Assembly: GCA_905221145.1 (NCBI GenBank)
Contig: CAJNCA010000002.1
Span: 186,001-250,000 of the forward strand
Origin: a bacterium
Lineage (GTDB): Bacteria; Bacillota; Bacilli; Lactobacillales; Streptococcaceae
Reading direction: 5' to 3'
Length of the DNA: 64,000 bases
A model generated the notes under the pieces. It saw nothing but the letters and a program-made list of their open reading frames with translations, had not been told where the DNA came from and made no database searches. Every line of letters begins with the position of its first letter. Positions within the stretch are counted from its first letter, which is position 1. A program made the translations under genes and the position numbers. Shown here in pieces: positions 1 through 8,925 of this stretch.

Positions 1-228
1 ATAAACAGCTCCACCACCGCTGATACGGCGGACCACCTCAATATCATTTTCTCGAACATAATCACGGTTGATTTCTTCGATAGTATTCTGATGACGCCCG
101 ACAATGATAGATGGTTTATTAATCCAAAGAAGGAAGATTTGATCCTCATCCAAAAGGTGTTTAAAGGCATATTCTTCCAAGGCGATATTAAAAGCAGTGT
201 CGTTTGAATGATTAATAATATATTTCAT
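1..228 (-). CDS. lplA: lipoate-protein ligase A, N-terminal part (cut by window edge)
   Basis: I translated the minus strand from an ATG at 228 and found 76 open codons up to the window edge. The product starts MKYIINHSNDTAFNIALEEY and continues to RRISGGGAVY. The WINKPSIIVGRHQN stretch and the RR-SGGGAVYHD-type motif are typical of lipoate-protein ligase A, which attaches scavenged lipoate to lipoyl domains using ATP. The gene follows lpdA by 59 bp on the same strand. Its likely substrate, the lipoyl domain, is the N-terminus of LpdA next door, so it fits as the last gene of the dehydrogenase operon. The C-terminal part is outside the window. Confidence 0.9.
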   Translation of the reverse strand, partial: MKYIINHSNDTAFNIALEEYAFKHLLDEDQIFLLWINKPSIIVGRHQNTIEEINRDYVRENDIEVVRRISGGGAVY

Positions 229-248
229 GATATCCCTTTATACGATAG

Positions 249-278
249 AGACTGGAAAATATCTTTCCAGCCTAGTCT
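249..278 (-). other. small hairpin between lpdA and lplA
   Basis: CTGGAAA and TTTCCAG pair around a short loop, with outer arms AGACT/AGTCT. No U-tract follows on the minus strand, so this looks more like an intra-operon structure ahead of lplA than a terminator. Confidence 0.4.
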
Positions 279-287
279 ATCTTCATT

Positions 288-1991
288 TTATTTTTTCTTA
301 GGTGAATGGATAGCCATTCCTAGAACATCTGCAAACGCTTCGTACATCACTTCAGAGTAAGTTGGGTGTCCGTGAATAGTCTTCAGCATTTCTTCAACAG
401 TAATTTCCATTTCGATAATGCTCGACGCTTCATTGATTAATTCTGCAGCTGCAGGACCGATGATATGAACACCAAGGATTTCCCCGTATTTCTTATCAGC
501 GATGACTTTTACGAAACCTTGAGCAGCATCCGATGCAATGGCACGACCGTTCGCAGCAAAGTTAAATTTACCGATGGCTACATCGTATTTCTCACGTGCT
601 TGTTCTTCAGTCAAACCTACTGCTGCTACTTCAGGAAGAGTGTAGATGGCTGCAGGAGTCAAGTTCAATTTGGCAACAGCATGATTTCCTTTAAGGGCAT
701 TTTCAGCAGCAACTTCACCCATGCGGAAGGCTGCGTGCGCCAACATCTTAGTACCGTTGATATCACCTGGTGCGTAGATACCTGGAACAGAAGTCTCCAT
801 GTATTCGTTGACCTTGATGCGTCCACGGTCCAATTCAAACTCAACTTCGCCAATACCTTCAAGGTCTGGTACACGACCGATTGAAAGAAGAGCTTTATTT
901 GCGATGATATCGTCTTTTCCTTCAACCTTGATACGAAGTTGACCATTTTCCTCAATGATTTCTTGCAGTTTAGTACCAGTCAAGATGGTCATTCCTTTAC
1001 GCTCAAGGATCAAGCGAAGGTTCTTAGAAACTTCCGCATCCATAGCTGGCACGATACGGTCCATCATTTCGATAACAGTTACTTTTGAACCAAATGTCAT
1101 GAAGGCCTGACCAAGTTCGATACCGACAACTCCACCACCGATGATAACAAGACTTTCTGGCACTTCGTTCATTTCAAGAATGTCATCGCTGGTCATGACA
1201 AGTGGAGATTCCATACCAGGGATGTTGATCTTGCTGACTTTTGAACCACCAGCAAGGATGATTTTCTTGGTTTCAAGCAATTCAGAGCCATTTACCAAGA
1301 CGTTCTTGTCTTTAGTAATGGTACCAATACCTTTATGTACAGTAACTCCGTAGCTACGAAGAAGACCTGCAACTCCGCCAACCAAAGTATTGACAACCTT
1401 AGACTTAGTTTCAAGAAGTTTGTCCATATCTACAGTGAAGTTTGGATTTTCGATTACGATACCACGGTTTGCAGCATGACCGATGTTTTCAATAATTTCA
1501 GCGTTATGAAGGTAGGTCTTGGTTGGAATACATCCACGGTTTAAGCAGGTTCCGCCGAGTTCAGATTTCTCAACAAGGGCAACCTTCCCACCGAGTTGGG
1601 CAGCTTTGATGGCTGCCACATATCCAGCAGGACCTCCACCAATCACAACGATATCAAAGGCATCATCGCTCTTACCATCGTTGTTTGAGGCACTAGCTGC
1701 AGGTGTTGGGCTAGCTTCTGGCGCTACGGCTCCTGCTGTTGGGATATTTTCCCCTTCTTCACCAAGGTAACCGATAACTTCCGTTACAGGGACAGTTTCG
1801 CCATCTCCTTTGAGGATAGCAATCAAGTACCCATCTTCTTCGGCTTCCAATTCCATGCTGACTTTGTCAGTCATGATTTCCAAAAGGATTTCTCCTTCTT
1901 TTACAAATTCTCCGACTTTTTTATTCCATTGGACGATTTGTCCTTCTGTCATATCCACGCCGGCTTTTGGCATAATTACTTCTAAGGCCAT
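288..1991 (-). CDS. lpdA: dihydrolipoyl dehydrogenase (E3) with its own N-terminal lipoyl domain
   Basis: This E3 of a 2-oxo acid dehydrogenase complex reoxidises dihydrolipoamide with FAD and NAD+. At 567 residues it is about 100 longer than an ordinary E3. The extra N-terminus (about residues 1-80) is a biotinyl/lipoyl domain with acceptor Lys43 in TDKVSM, joined by an Ala/Pro-rich linker (about 85-110). The FAD Rossmann motif VVIGGGPAGY lies near residue 115, the redox disulfide is Cys149/Cys154 in GGTCLNRGCIPTK, the NAD motif IIGGGVVGIELG is near 285, and HGHPTYSE near the C-terminus supplies the active-site His. It sits 45 bp after the E2 gene. A pneumococcal E3 carrying its own lipoyl substrate is known from the literature. 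Confidence 0.96.
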   Translation of the reverse strand: MALEVIMPKAGVDMTEGQIVQWNKKVGEFVKEGEILLEIMTDKVSMELEAEEDGYLIAILKGDGETVPVTEVIGYLGEEGENIPTAGAVAPEASPTPAASASNNDGKSDDAFDIVVIGGGPAGYVAAIKAAQLGGKVALVEKSELGGTCLNRGCIPTKTYLHNAEIIENIGHAANRGIVIENPNFTVDMDKLLETKSKVVNTLVGGVAGLLRSYGVTVHKGIGTITKDKNVLVNGSELLETKKIILAGGSKVSKINIPGMESPLVMTSDDILEMNEVPESLVIIGGGVVGIELGQAFMTFGSKVTVIEMMDRIVPAMDAEVSKNLRLILERKGMTILTGTKLQEIIEENGQLRIKVEGKDDIIANKALLSIGRVPDLEGIGEVEFELDRGRIKVNEYMETSVPGIYAPGDINGTKMLAHAAFRMGEVAAENALKGNHAVAKLNLTPAAIYTLPEVAAVGLTEEQAREKYDVAIGKFNFAANGRAIASDAAQGFVKVIADKKYGEILGVHIIGPAAAELINEASSIIEMEITVEEMLKTIHGHPTYSEVMYEAFADVLGMAIHSPKKK

Positions 1992-2036
1992 GTCTTCCTT
2001 CCTTTATCTATATCTTTAAAATGAATACTCTTGTTC

Positions 2037-3080
2037 TTAAATCAACATTGAGATTGGATTTTCAATCAATTCTTTCAAGTCCTTCATAAACTTAGCACCA
2101 GCCATACCATCTACGACACGGTGGTCGATGGTTAATCCTAGGCTCATGATAGGGCGAATCACAATCTCACCATTGACGACAACTGGCTTCTCGATTGTCG
2201 AGCTCACACCAAGGATAGCTGAGTTTGGTTGGTTGATGATAGGACCAAAGGACTGAACGCCAAACATTCCCAAGTTACTGATTGTGAATGTTGAATTTTG
2301 CAACTCACTTGGAGCCAATTTACCATCCAAGGTACGGCCAATCACATCTTTAAAGGCTACAACCAACTCTGACAAGCTTAGTTTTTCAGCATTGTAAACA
2401 ACAGGTGTCATCAATCCATTATCCATACCAACTGCCATGGCAAGGTTGACGTAATTGTGAGTGATAATGGTCTTGCCATCTTCTGTCAATGAAGCGTTGA
2501 TGTATGGGTGTTTCATAAGAGTCTTAACAACTGCAAGCGAAAGAAGGTCTGTTACAGTAGTCTTCTTCCCAGTTGCTTCCATGATTGGCTCCAGAACCTT
2601 CTTACGAAGAGCCAACATTTCCGTCATATCAACTTCATAGTTGAGGGTGAAGGTTGGCGCAGTTAGGTAAGATTCAACCATACGTTGGGCAATAACCTTA
2701 CGCATTGGTGTCATTGGAATACGCTCAATTTCACCATATGGTGTTACGTTATCAGGAACTTCTTCCACTTTTTCAATCTGAGCAGGAGACTTGATGGTAT
2801 CGTTTTCGATATTTTCAGGAAGCAAGGCCAAAACATCCTTCTTCATGATTTTACCACGATGACCGGTTCCTTGAATTTCCTGCCAAGCAATATTATGTTC
2901 GAGGGCAATTCGTTTTGCAAGTGGCGAAATGCGAACCACGTTTGTGTCTTTATAAGTTTCCACGTCTTCTTTGTGGACACGACCGTTTGCACCTGAGCCA
3001 GAAACGTCGTAGAGGTTGATACCTAAATCATCCGCTAACTTTCTAGCTGCAGGAGTCGCTCTTAGCTTGTCATCAGCCAT
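2037..3080 (-). CDS. pdhC: dihydrolipoamide acyltransferase (E2) lacking a lipoyl domain, with two E3/E1-binding domains
   Basis: The 347-residue E2 core transfers the acyl group from lipoamide to CoA. Two peripheral-subunit-binding domains are visible in tandem: one near residues 5-42 (ATPAARKLADDLG, then GANGRVHKEDV) and one near 50-87 (ISPLAKRIALEHN, then GHRGKIMKKDV). The catalytic domain follows from about residue 115, with DHRVVDG near the C-terminus. No lipoyl domain precedes them. The ATG at 3080 opens directly into the first binding domain and the upstream DNA is non-coding repeat. The swinging arm is instead on E3 just downstream. Whether the complex uses pyruvate or acetoin cannot be decided from sequence alone. 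Confidence 0.93.
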   Translation of the reverse strand: MADDKLRATPAARKLADDLGINLYDVSGSGANGRVHKEDVETYKDTNVVRISPLAKRIALEHNIAWQEIQGTGHRGKIMKKDVLALLPENIENDTIKSPAQIEKVEEVPDNVTPYGEIERIPMTPMRKVIAQRMVESYLTAPTFTLNYEVDMTEMLALRKKVLEPIMEATGKKTTVTDLLSLAVVKTLMKHPYINASLTEDGKTIITHNYVNLAMAVGMDNGLMTPVVYNAEKLSLSELVVAFKDVIGRTLDGKLAPSELQNSTFTISNLGMFGVQSFGPIINQPNSAILGVSSTIEKPVVVNGEIVIRPIMSLGLTIDHRVVDGMAGAKFMKDLKELIENPISMLI

Positions 3081-3100
3081 GACCTCTCCAATTCTAATTA

Positions 3101-3432
3101 TGATACTAAGGGCGTTAAAAGCGACTGAAAAATAGGAAATCTACGCGGGCTTCGATGAAGCCAAGGAGATTTATCTTTTTTCCGAGCTTTTAGCCAGTGT
3201 TCGAATATAAGATATTAAGGACGAAGAGGGCAATGAAAAAATAGAAGATTGACGATGTGTTCGATGAACACAAGGAAATCTATCTTTTTTTCAAAGACCT
3301 CCGTCCGAATTCAATTAAACAATACTAAGGGCGTCAAAAGTCAAAGTGAAAATAGGAAACTTGACGAAGAAACTTTAGTTTCTAGGAAAGTTTATCTTTT
3401 TCACACAGACTTTAGCCCGAGTTCAACTCTAC
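3101..3432. repeat. three tandem ~108-bp hairpin-forming repeat units
   Basis: Units lie at about 3101-3210, 3210-3317 and 3318-3432. Each begins TACTAAGGGCGT- or TATTAAGGACG-like, carries GAAAATAGGAAA- and ATTTATCTTTTT-type arms that can pair, and ends near TTCGAAT or GTTCAA. The apical stems differ but stay paired: GGCTTC/GAAGCC, GTGTTC/GAACAC and GAAAC/GTTTC. This looks like a dispersed streptococcal intergenic element (the length is near that of RUP), but I cannot assign the family without a search. It occupies most of the gap between the E1beta and E2 genes. Confidence 0.75.
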
Positions 3433-3433
3433 A

Positions 3434-3467
3434 AGTAACTTGGACACAGAACGTGTCTCAAGTTACT
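3434..3467. repeat. inverted repeat, copy 1 of a diverged pair
   Basis: AGTAACTTG...ACAC pairs with GTGT...CAAGTTACT around a short loop. A diverged copy lies at 3561-3593. Confidence 0.6.
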
Positions 3468-3469
3468 AC

Positions 3470-3494
3470 GGTTGCCGCTATCAGGCGGTCAACC
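3470..3494. other. GC-rich hairpin between the two inverted repeats
   Basis: GGTTG-CCGC pairs with GCGG-TCAACC around TATCAG. The function is unknown; it has no U-tract on either strand. Confidence 0.5.
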
Positions 3495-3560
3495 TAGTAG
3501 ACTTACTAAGTCGTTCGTCGAATAACATCGATTCGACTCTCTCCTGTCGCAAATTTGCAA

Positions 3561-3593
3561 ATAACTTGGGTACAATACATATCTCAAGTTACT
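3561..3593. repeat. inverted repeat, copy 2 of a diverged pair
   Basis: ATAACTTGGG and CTCAAGTTACT resemble the hairpin at 3434-3467 and pair over the central arms. The interval 3495-3560 between them holds nothing I can name apart from a short GCAAATTTGC palindrome. Confidence 0.5.
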
Positions 3594-3639
3594 AAAGTTA
3601 AAAACAACCGTTATTTTACATAACTTATCTTATGTAATT

Positions 3640-4632
3640 CTATTCTTTATTATATGTTTTTCGGATTGCATCTTTGATGCTTTCAACTGTTGGAATCATT
3701 GCATTTTCTAGGTTTTGTGCATAAGGCATCGGCACATCTTCTCCTGCACAACGACGAATTGGTGCATCTAGATAGTCAAATGCTTCTGATTCTGAAATAA
3801 TTGCTGAAATCTCTCCGATATAGCCACTTGTTTTGTGGGCATCGTTGACCAGAACAACCTTACCAGTCTTCTTCACTGAGTTGATGATGATATCCTTATC
3901 AAGCGGAACAAGGGTACGTGGGTCAACAATCTCAACAGAAATTCCTTCTTCTGCTAATTCTTCAGCAGCTTGAACCACACGACGGAGCATTTTTCCATAA
4001 GTAACAACTGTTACATCTGTACCTTCACGTTTGATTTCCCCAACTCCAAGTGGAATCGTGTAGTCTGGATCAACTGGCACTTCCCCTTTTTGGTTAAATT
4101 CTGACTTATACTCAAGAATGATAACAGGGTTATTATCACGGATAGAAGACTTAAGCAATCCTTTCATATCCGCAGGTGTACCTGGTGCCACAACCTTAAG
4201 ACCAGGAATGTGAGTAAACCAAGACTCTAGTGATTGCGAGTGCTGAGCTGCAGAACCAACTCCGTTACCTGCTGCACAGCGGACTGTCATTGGAACTTGA
4301 CCTTTACCACCAAACATGTAACGTGTTTTAGCAGCTTGGTTGACGATATTGTCCATGGCAATAACCGAGAAGTCCATGAAGGTCATATCAACGATTGGAC
4401 GAAGTCCTGTCATGGCTGCTCCTGCTGCTGCTCCTGAAATGGCAGCTTCAGAAATCGGACAGTCACGGACACGTTCTGGACCAAATTCTTCAAGCATTCC
4501 AACAGATGTTCCGAAGTCTCCTCCGAAGACACCGACATCTTCTCCCATCAAGAACACATTTTCATCGCGACGCATTTCCTCAGACATAGCAAGGATAATG
4601 GTGTCACGGAAGGACATTGTTTTTGTTTCCAT
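3640..4632 (-). CDS. pdhB: 2-oxo acid (pyruvate/acetoin) dehydrogenase E1 component, beta subunit
   Basis: This is the 330-residue beta subunit of the thiamine-diphosphate-dependent E1, which forms an alpha2beta2 tetramer with the protein encoded 15 bp upstream. The sequence shows the E1beta signature MGEDVGVFGGDFGTS near residue 30, DMTFMDFSVIAMDNIVNQAAK in the cofactor-proximal region, and the C-terminal transketolase-type domain (VDPRTLVPLD, then SGYIGEISAII). The length is normal for the family. It is separated from the E2 gene by about 560 bp of repeats, which could uncouple E1 and E2 expression. Confidence 0.95.
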   Translation of the reverse strand: METKTMSFRDTIILAMSEEMRRDENVFLMGEDVGVFGGDFGTSVGMLEEFGPERVRDCPISEAAISGAAAGAAMTGLRPIVDMTFMDFSVIAMDNIVNQAAKTRYMFGGKGQVPMTVRCAAGNGVGSAAQHSQSLESWFTHIPGLKVVAPGTPADMKGLLKSSIRDNNPVIILEYKSEFNQKGEVPVDPDYTIPLGVGEIKREGTDVTVVTYGKMLRRVVQAAEELAEEGISVEIVDPRTLVPLDKDIIINSVKKTGKVVLVNDAHKTSGYIGEISAIISESEAFDYLDAPIRRCAGEDVPMPYAQNLENAMIPTVESIKDAIRKTYNKE

Positions 4633-4647
4633 TTTATCTCTTTCTCC

Positions 4648-5616
4648 TTAGTCTGCGTAAATATCTTCAAATGCTGATTCAAGCGGTGGGAATGGACTTT
4701 CTTCTGCAAATTTAACAGAAGCTTCCACTGCTTCCTTGACTTGCGCTTGGATTTCTTCCAATTCTTCGGCACTTGCAATGTTGTTCTCAATGAGGTATTT
4801 GCGAAGGTTTTCGATTGGGTCTTTTTGTTTCCACAATTCCACTTCTTCACGTGTACGATATTTACCAGGGTCAGATGATGAGTGACCAAGCCAGCGATAA
4901 GTTACACTTTCAATCAAGACAGGCCCATTGCCACTGCGAACATGATCTACAGCTTTCTTAAATCCTTCATAGACGTCGATGACATTGTTACCGTCTTCGA
5001 TGAACATTCCAGGAATTCCATAAGCAGCACTACGTTGATGGATATGTTCTACATTAGTCATTTTCTTGATATCCGCAGAGATACCATAACCGTTGTTGAT
5101 GCAGTAGAAAATGACTGGCAAATTCCAAATAGAAGCCATGTTGACTGCTTCGTGGAAGACACCTTCGTTGGTCGCACCATCTCCAAAGAAGCAGATAACA
5201 ATTTTACCGGTATTTTGCATTTGCTGACTAAGAGCTGCACCGACAGCAATCCCCATACCACCACCTACTATACCATTGGCACCAAGGTTACCAGCATCAA
5301 GGTCAGCAATATGCATAGAACCACCTTTTCCTTTACAGGTTCCAGTGTATTTCCCAAGGATTTCAGCCATCATTCCGTTGAGGTCAATCCCTTTAGCAAT
5401 AGCTTGCCCGTGGCCACGGTGGTTTGAGGTAATCAAATCATCTGGATTGAGAGCCAACATAGCCCCCACGTTGGCAGCTTCTTCTCCAACAGAAAAGTGC
5501 GTCATTCCTGGCACTTTCCCTTTCTTTACTAATTGTGCAATTTTTAAGTCCATACGACGGATTTCTTCCATCTTACGGAACATTTCTAGCAAAAGATTTT
5601 TATCTAAAGTTGACAT
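4648..5616 (-). CDS. pdhA: 2-oxo acid (pyruvate/acetoin) dehydrogenase E1 component, alpha subunit
   Basis: The 322-residue alpha subunit decarboxylates the 2-oxo acid using thiamine diphosphate. The ThDP motif runs from GDGATNEGVFHEA to the terminal NN of FYCINN (about residues 145-178). The phosphorylation-loop region HSSSDPGKYR is present near 270. It is the first gene of the operon, with the promoter at 5651-5679, and E1beta follows 15 bp later. Streptococci often annotate this cluster acoABCL; a substrate assay would be needed to choose between acetoin and pyruvate. Confidence 0.95.
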   Translation of the reverse strand: MSTLDKNLLLEMFRKMEEIRRMDLKIAQLVKKGKVPGMTHFSVGEEAANVGAMLALNPDDLITSNHRGHGQAIAKGIDLNGMMAEILGKYTGTCKGKGGSMHIADLDAGNLGANGIVGGGMGIAVGAALSQQMQNTGKIVICFFGDGATNEGVFHEAVNMASIWNLPVIFYCINNGYGISADIKKMTNVEHIHQRSAAYGIPGMFIEDGNNVIDVYEGFKKAVDHVRSGNGPVLIESVTYRWLGHSSSDPGKYRTREEVELWKQKDPIENLRKYLIENNIASAEELEEIQAQVKEAVEASVKFAEESPFPPLESAFEDIYAD

Positions 5617-5650
5617 CTTCTTGCCTTTCTAACTTTCTTCTTACCTTACT

Positions 5651-5679
5651 ATTTTACCGTTTTTAGAAAGTACTGTCAA
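5651..5679 (-). promoter_or_regulatory. sigma70-type promoter of the pdh operon
   Basis: The minus strand reads TTGACA (5674-5679), a 17-bp spacer, then TAAAAT (5651-5656). This lies about 35 bp upstream of the pdhA ATG. Confidence 0.8.
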
Positions 5680-5703
5680 AGTTTTTCTCAAGAAAATTTC
5701 ACA

Positions 5704-5743
5704 AAATAAAAAAGAAAACCCAATGAGAACAAGGGATTTTCTT
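5704..5743 (-). terminator. Rho-independent terminator after the MATE gene
   Basis: The minus strand shows AAGAAAATCCC pairing with GGGTTTTCTT, followed by TTTTTATTTTG. It closes the DUF4336-to-MATE transcript just upstream of the pdh promoter. Confidence 0.8.
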
Positions 5744-5771
5744 ATTAAGAATATTTTTTCACAAACTTTTA

Positions 5772-7130
5772 TTATTTAGATTTTGCTATAGATTCAAATC
5801 TCTTCATAATCACAGTTAAACGCCAACGGTAGAGCGCCCCACTCACAATCAGACTAATAATCAAACCAATCCAGTAAGAATAAGCGCCAAAATCTGTTAG
5901 AGAATCAAATAGCATAGCAACTGGGATTGCTCCCCCCCAATAACCAACCAAACCAAGGTAAAAAGGAATAACTGTATCCTTATAACCCCGTAAAATTCCC
6001 TGGAGCGGTGCCGCAAAGGTATCTGCTAACTGGAAGAAAAGGCTATAAGTCAAAAAGCGCGCTGTCAAATCGATAAATTCTGGGTTGTTACCATAAAGAC
6101 TAGCCACATTTCCTCTAAAAATGTAAAGGAAGGATAAGGTGAAGCCTGCAAAAATGAGGGCTGTCCATCTTCCTAGACCAATATAGGTTTTTGCATCATC
6201 AAATCTCTTAGCTCCCACTTCATAAGACACGACAATGGCCATAGCCGATGAGATACTCATAGGAAAGGCGTACATGAGACTTGAAAAGTTCATAGCTGAC
6301 TGGTGACTTGCGATAATCAAGGACGAGAACTTAGCCATAATCAAGCCAACCACGGAAAAGATAGCTACTTCCGCAAAGACCGTTCCCCCAATAGGGAGAC
6401 CTAAGCGAACCCCTTCCTTGATTTTATCCATATTAAGCGGAATGCGCTTCTCAAGATGCAAGGCTTTGAGCTTCTCCTGTTTAAATAAAACCAGAACAGA
6501 AATCCCCAGTAAGACCCAGTAGGCCAAGGAAGTACCTAAACCAGACCCCGCACCTCCCAGCTCTGGAACACCAAAGGCACCGTAAATCAAGAGATAGTTA
6601 AATCCACTATTCAAGGGAAGTAACAAAAGCATGAGATACATGGACAGTTTAGTCAACCCTAGAGAATCCAGCAAGGAACGAATAACGCTAAAAAGCAACA
6701 AGGGGATAATCCCAATAGATAAAAACCAAAGATAGCGAACCGCTACTGCTGCCACAGGAGCTTCTAGTCCAATATGATTCAAAACAGGTGGTGCCAAGAA
6801 AAGTACCATTCCCAACAAGACCACGGATAGACCCAAGGCAAGATAAATGAACTGGTAAAAATCAGATGCAACTTCTTCCTTTTTCCCTCGACCAAGATGG
6901 TGGCCAATGATGGGCACCAAGGCTGACACAATCCCTGTTAGGAATGTAAAGAAAGGATTCCAGATACTGGTTGCCATAGACACGCCAGCCAAGTCCATGG
7001 TATTGTATTGGCCAGTCATAGTCGTGTCAACAAAGGAGGCAGAATAATTGGCAAATTGATAAATCAGGATAGGGAAAAATATCTTTAAAAATAAGATAAA
7101 CTTGTCTTTGAAATGATGGGTTTGGTACAT
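5772..7130 (-). CDS. MATE-family multidrug/metabolite efflux transporter
   Basis: The 452-residue integral membrane protein has about 12 hydrophobic segments arranged as two MatE halves. The N-terminal half contains FVDTTMTGQYNTMDLAGVSM, a MATE TM1-TM2 hallmark with the Asp typical of the family; the second half starts near residue 240 (GLPIGGTVFAEVAIFSVVGL). MATE proteins exchange drugs or cationic metabolites for Na+ or H+. The substrate is not predictable here. It is the last gene of the cluster with pyrC (40-bp gap) and is followed by a terminator. Confidence 0.92.
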   Translation of the reverse strand: MYQTHHFKDKFILFLKIFFPILIYQFANYSASFVDTTMTGQYNTMDLAGVSMATSIWNPFFTFLTGIVSALVPIIGHHLGRGKKEEVASDFYQFIYLALGLSVVLLGMVLFLAPPVLNHIGLEAPVAAVAVRYLWFLSIGIIPLLLFSVIRSLLDSLGLTKLSMYLMLLLLPLNSGFNYLLIYGAFGVPELGGAGSGLGTSLAYWVLLGISVLVLFKQEKLKALHLEKRIPLNMDKIKEGVRLGLPIGGTVFAEVAIFSVVGLIMAKFSSLIIASHQSAMNFSSLMYAFPMSISSAMAIVVSYEVGAKRFDDAKTYIGLGRWTALIFAGFTLSFLYIFRGNVASLYGNNPEFIDLTARFLTYSLFFQLADTFAAPLQGILRGYKDTVIPFYLGLVGYWGGAIPVAMLFDSLTDFGAYSYWIGLIISLIVSGALYRWRLTVIMKRFESIAKSK

Positions 7131-7170
7131 ATAGGCTCTCTATTCTTTTTGTTTACAGAGCAGACTCCCC

Positions 7171-8439
7171 CTAGTTCTGATAGACGATTTGTCCCTTACA
7201 GATGGTATATTTAACCTGCCCTTTTAAGGTTTCACCGATGAATGGTGAATTAGCTGCTTTCGAAGCAAAATGGGAGTCCACAAGGCGGTCAGCCTTGGCA
7301 TCAAAAATAGTAATATCCGCTGGACCATTCTCAGCCAAGTAACCTGCTTCAAAGTTATAAAGTTTAGCTGGGTTGTAGGTCATTTTTTCGAGTAATTCCA
7401 TCAAGCTCAACTCCCCAGCTTCCACCAAATAAGTTAAACCGAGAGAAAGAGATGTTTCCAAACCAGTCATACCAGATGGCGCTTTGGTGATATCTTCAAC
7501 ATTTTTTTCATCCGCATGGTGAGGCGCGTGGTCTGTCGCGATAACTGTAATGACACCTGATTTGAGACCTTCGATAACGGCACGACGGTCTGATTCCAAA
7601 CGAAGTGGCGGATTCATCTTAGCATTGCTTCCTTGTGTCAAAAGGAGCGCTTCGGTCTTAGAAAAATGCTGTGGCGCTACTTCTGCTGTTACTTGCGCTC
7701 CCAATCCTTGAGCAAACTCCACTACTTTAACACTTTCTTCCTTAGACAAATGCTGAATATGAACATGGGCTTTGGTTGCATAGGCAATCATGACATCACG
7801 CGCCATCATAGCATACTCAGCCACCCCAGTCGCACCGCAGATATGGAAATGTTCTTTAGCAATGTTTTCATTAAATCCAAGAATTCCATTCAACCCTGGA
7901 TCTTCCTCATGAAGACTAATAAAGGTATTAAGCTTTTTGGCTTCCTCCATGGCTTCCTTGACAACTTTACTGCTTTCAAGCGGAATACCGTCATCTGAGA
8001 AACCAACCGCACCCGCTTCTAAGAGTGCCTTAAAGTCAGTCAAGTCTTGACCATTAAAGTTCTTAGTAATGGTCGCAACTGTCTTGACATTGATTTTTTC
8101 CTTGGCAGCTGACTGGAGAACTTCTTGCAAGGTCTCCACGTCCGAAATAGTTGGACTAGTATTAGCCATCATAACAACCGTAGTAAAACCACCTGCAGCG
8201 GCCGCTAGGGCACCAGTATGGATATCCTCCTTGTGGGTCTGACCAGGTTCACGGAAATGAACATGGATATCGACCAAGCCAGGAGCAACTACAAGACCTG
8301 TAGCATCAAGCACATCTGCCCCTTCTTCCTTGATTTCAGGCGCAATTTTGACAATTTTCCCATCTCGGACCAAAACATCACACACTTGGTCTAAACCAGA
8401 CTTAGGATCCATTACACGACCATTTTTGATTACTAGCAT
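7171..8439 (-). CDS. pyrC: dihydroorotase
   Basis: This zinc amidohydrolase of de novo pyrimidine synthesis cyclises N-carbamoyl-aspartate to dihydroorotate. At 422 residues it matches class I bacterial dihydroorotases. The metal-binding HVHFREPGQ lies near residue 59, a second metal/catalytic region is at HICGATG and HIQHLSK, and TDHAPHH near 304 holds the catalytic Asp. It lies 12 bp after the nudix gene and is co-transcribed with ung, so a nucleotide-metabolism and DNA-repair cluster is likely. Confidence 0.96.
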   Translation of the reverse strand: MLVIKNGRVMDPKSGLDQVCDVLVRDGKIVKIAPEIKEEGADVLDATGLVVAPGLVDIHVHFREPGQTHKEDIHTGALAAAAGGFTTVVMMANTSPTISDVETLQEVLQSAAKEKINVKTVATITKNFNGQDLTDFKALLEAGAVGFSDDGIPLESSKVVKEAMEEAKKLNTFISLHEEDPGLNGILGFNENIAKEHFHICGATGVAEYAMMARDVMIAYATKAHVHIQHLSKEESVKVVEFAQGLGAQVTAEVAPQHFSKTEALLLTQGSNAKMNPPLRLESDRRAVIEGLKSGVITVIATDHAPHHADEKNVEDITKAPSGMTGLETSLSLGLTYLVEAGELSLMELLEKMTYNPAKLYNFEAGYLAENGPADITIFDAKADRLVDSHFASKAANSPFIGETLKGQVKYTICKGQIVYQN

Positions 8440-8451
8440 CTACTTTCTCCT

Positions 8452-8916
8452 TTATTCATAGAAATCAACTTGGGTATCCAACAATTTATCCCCATCATAA
8501 ACAAACTTGGCTGAAAAGAAGGGTTTGTCCTCTAGAAGCCACTCAACAAAGGTATGGTCACCTTCCCAAGTTGGCTTGCTCAAAACCTCATCATAGGGAA
8601 CCCATTCTAAGGTCCCCTCATTGCAGTCAATCAAGTCCCCTTCAAACTCTGTCACCTTAAAAACATAAGTGTACCAGTCTAAATCTGGTGTAAATTCAGG
8701 AAAAGTGATAATGCCTTTTAGAACTGGCTTAGCTTTGAGCCCTGTCTCTTCGAGGATTTCACGCGCAGCACATTCCTGAGGGGTCTCCCCTCGCTCTAGC
8801 TTACCACCCACACCAATCCATTTCCCTTCATGAACATCATTGGGTTTCTTATTACGATGGAGCATGAGCAGTTCTTTTCCGTTATCAATGTAGCAAATCG
8901 TCGCTAACTGAGGCAT
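8452..8916 (-). CDS. mutX: Nudix hydrolase, 8-oxo-dGTP diphosphatase type
   Basis: A 154-residue protein whose Nudix box reads GGKLERGETPQECAAREILE followed by ETGL, near residues 38-60, with all the metal-binding Glu residues. The family hydrolyses oxidised nucleoside triphosphates and so prevents A:T to C:G errors. Its position directly after ung and before pyrC matches the pneumococcal mutX locus as I recall it. Substrate specificity is inferred from family and context. Confidence 0.88.
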   Translation of the reverse strand: MPQLATICYIDNGKELLMLHRNKKPNDVHEGKWIGVGGKLERGETPQECAAREILEETGLKAKPVLKGIITFPEFTPDLDWYTYVFKVTEFEGDLIDCNEGTLEWVPYDEVLSKPTWEGDHTFVEWLLEDKPFFSAKFVYDGDKLLDTQVDFYE

Positions 8917-8925
8917 ATTTTCTCC

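Noticed and set aside
3081..3639. A missing lipoyl domain of E2 hidden in the gap by frameshift
   Set aside because: Translating the gap gives no lipoyl-like stretch; the DNA consists of hairpin repeats, and the lipoyl domain is found on E3.
4882..5427. 181-codon plus-strand frame
   Set aside because: Antisense shadow of pdhA, with no start signals and no domain.
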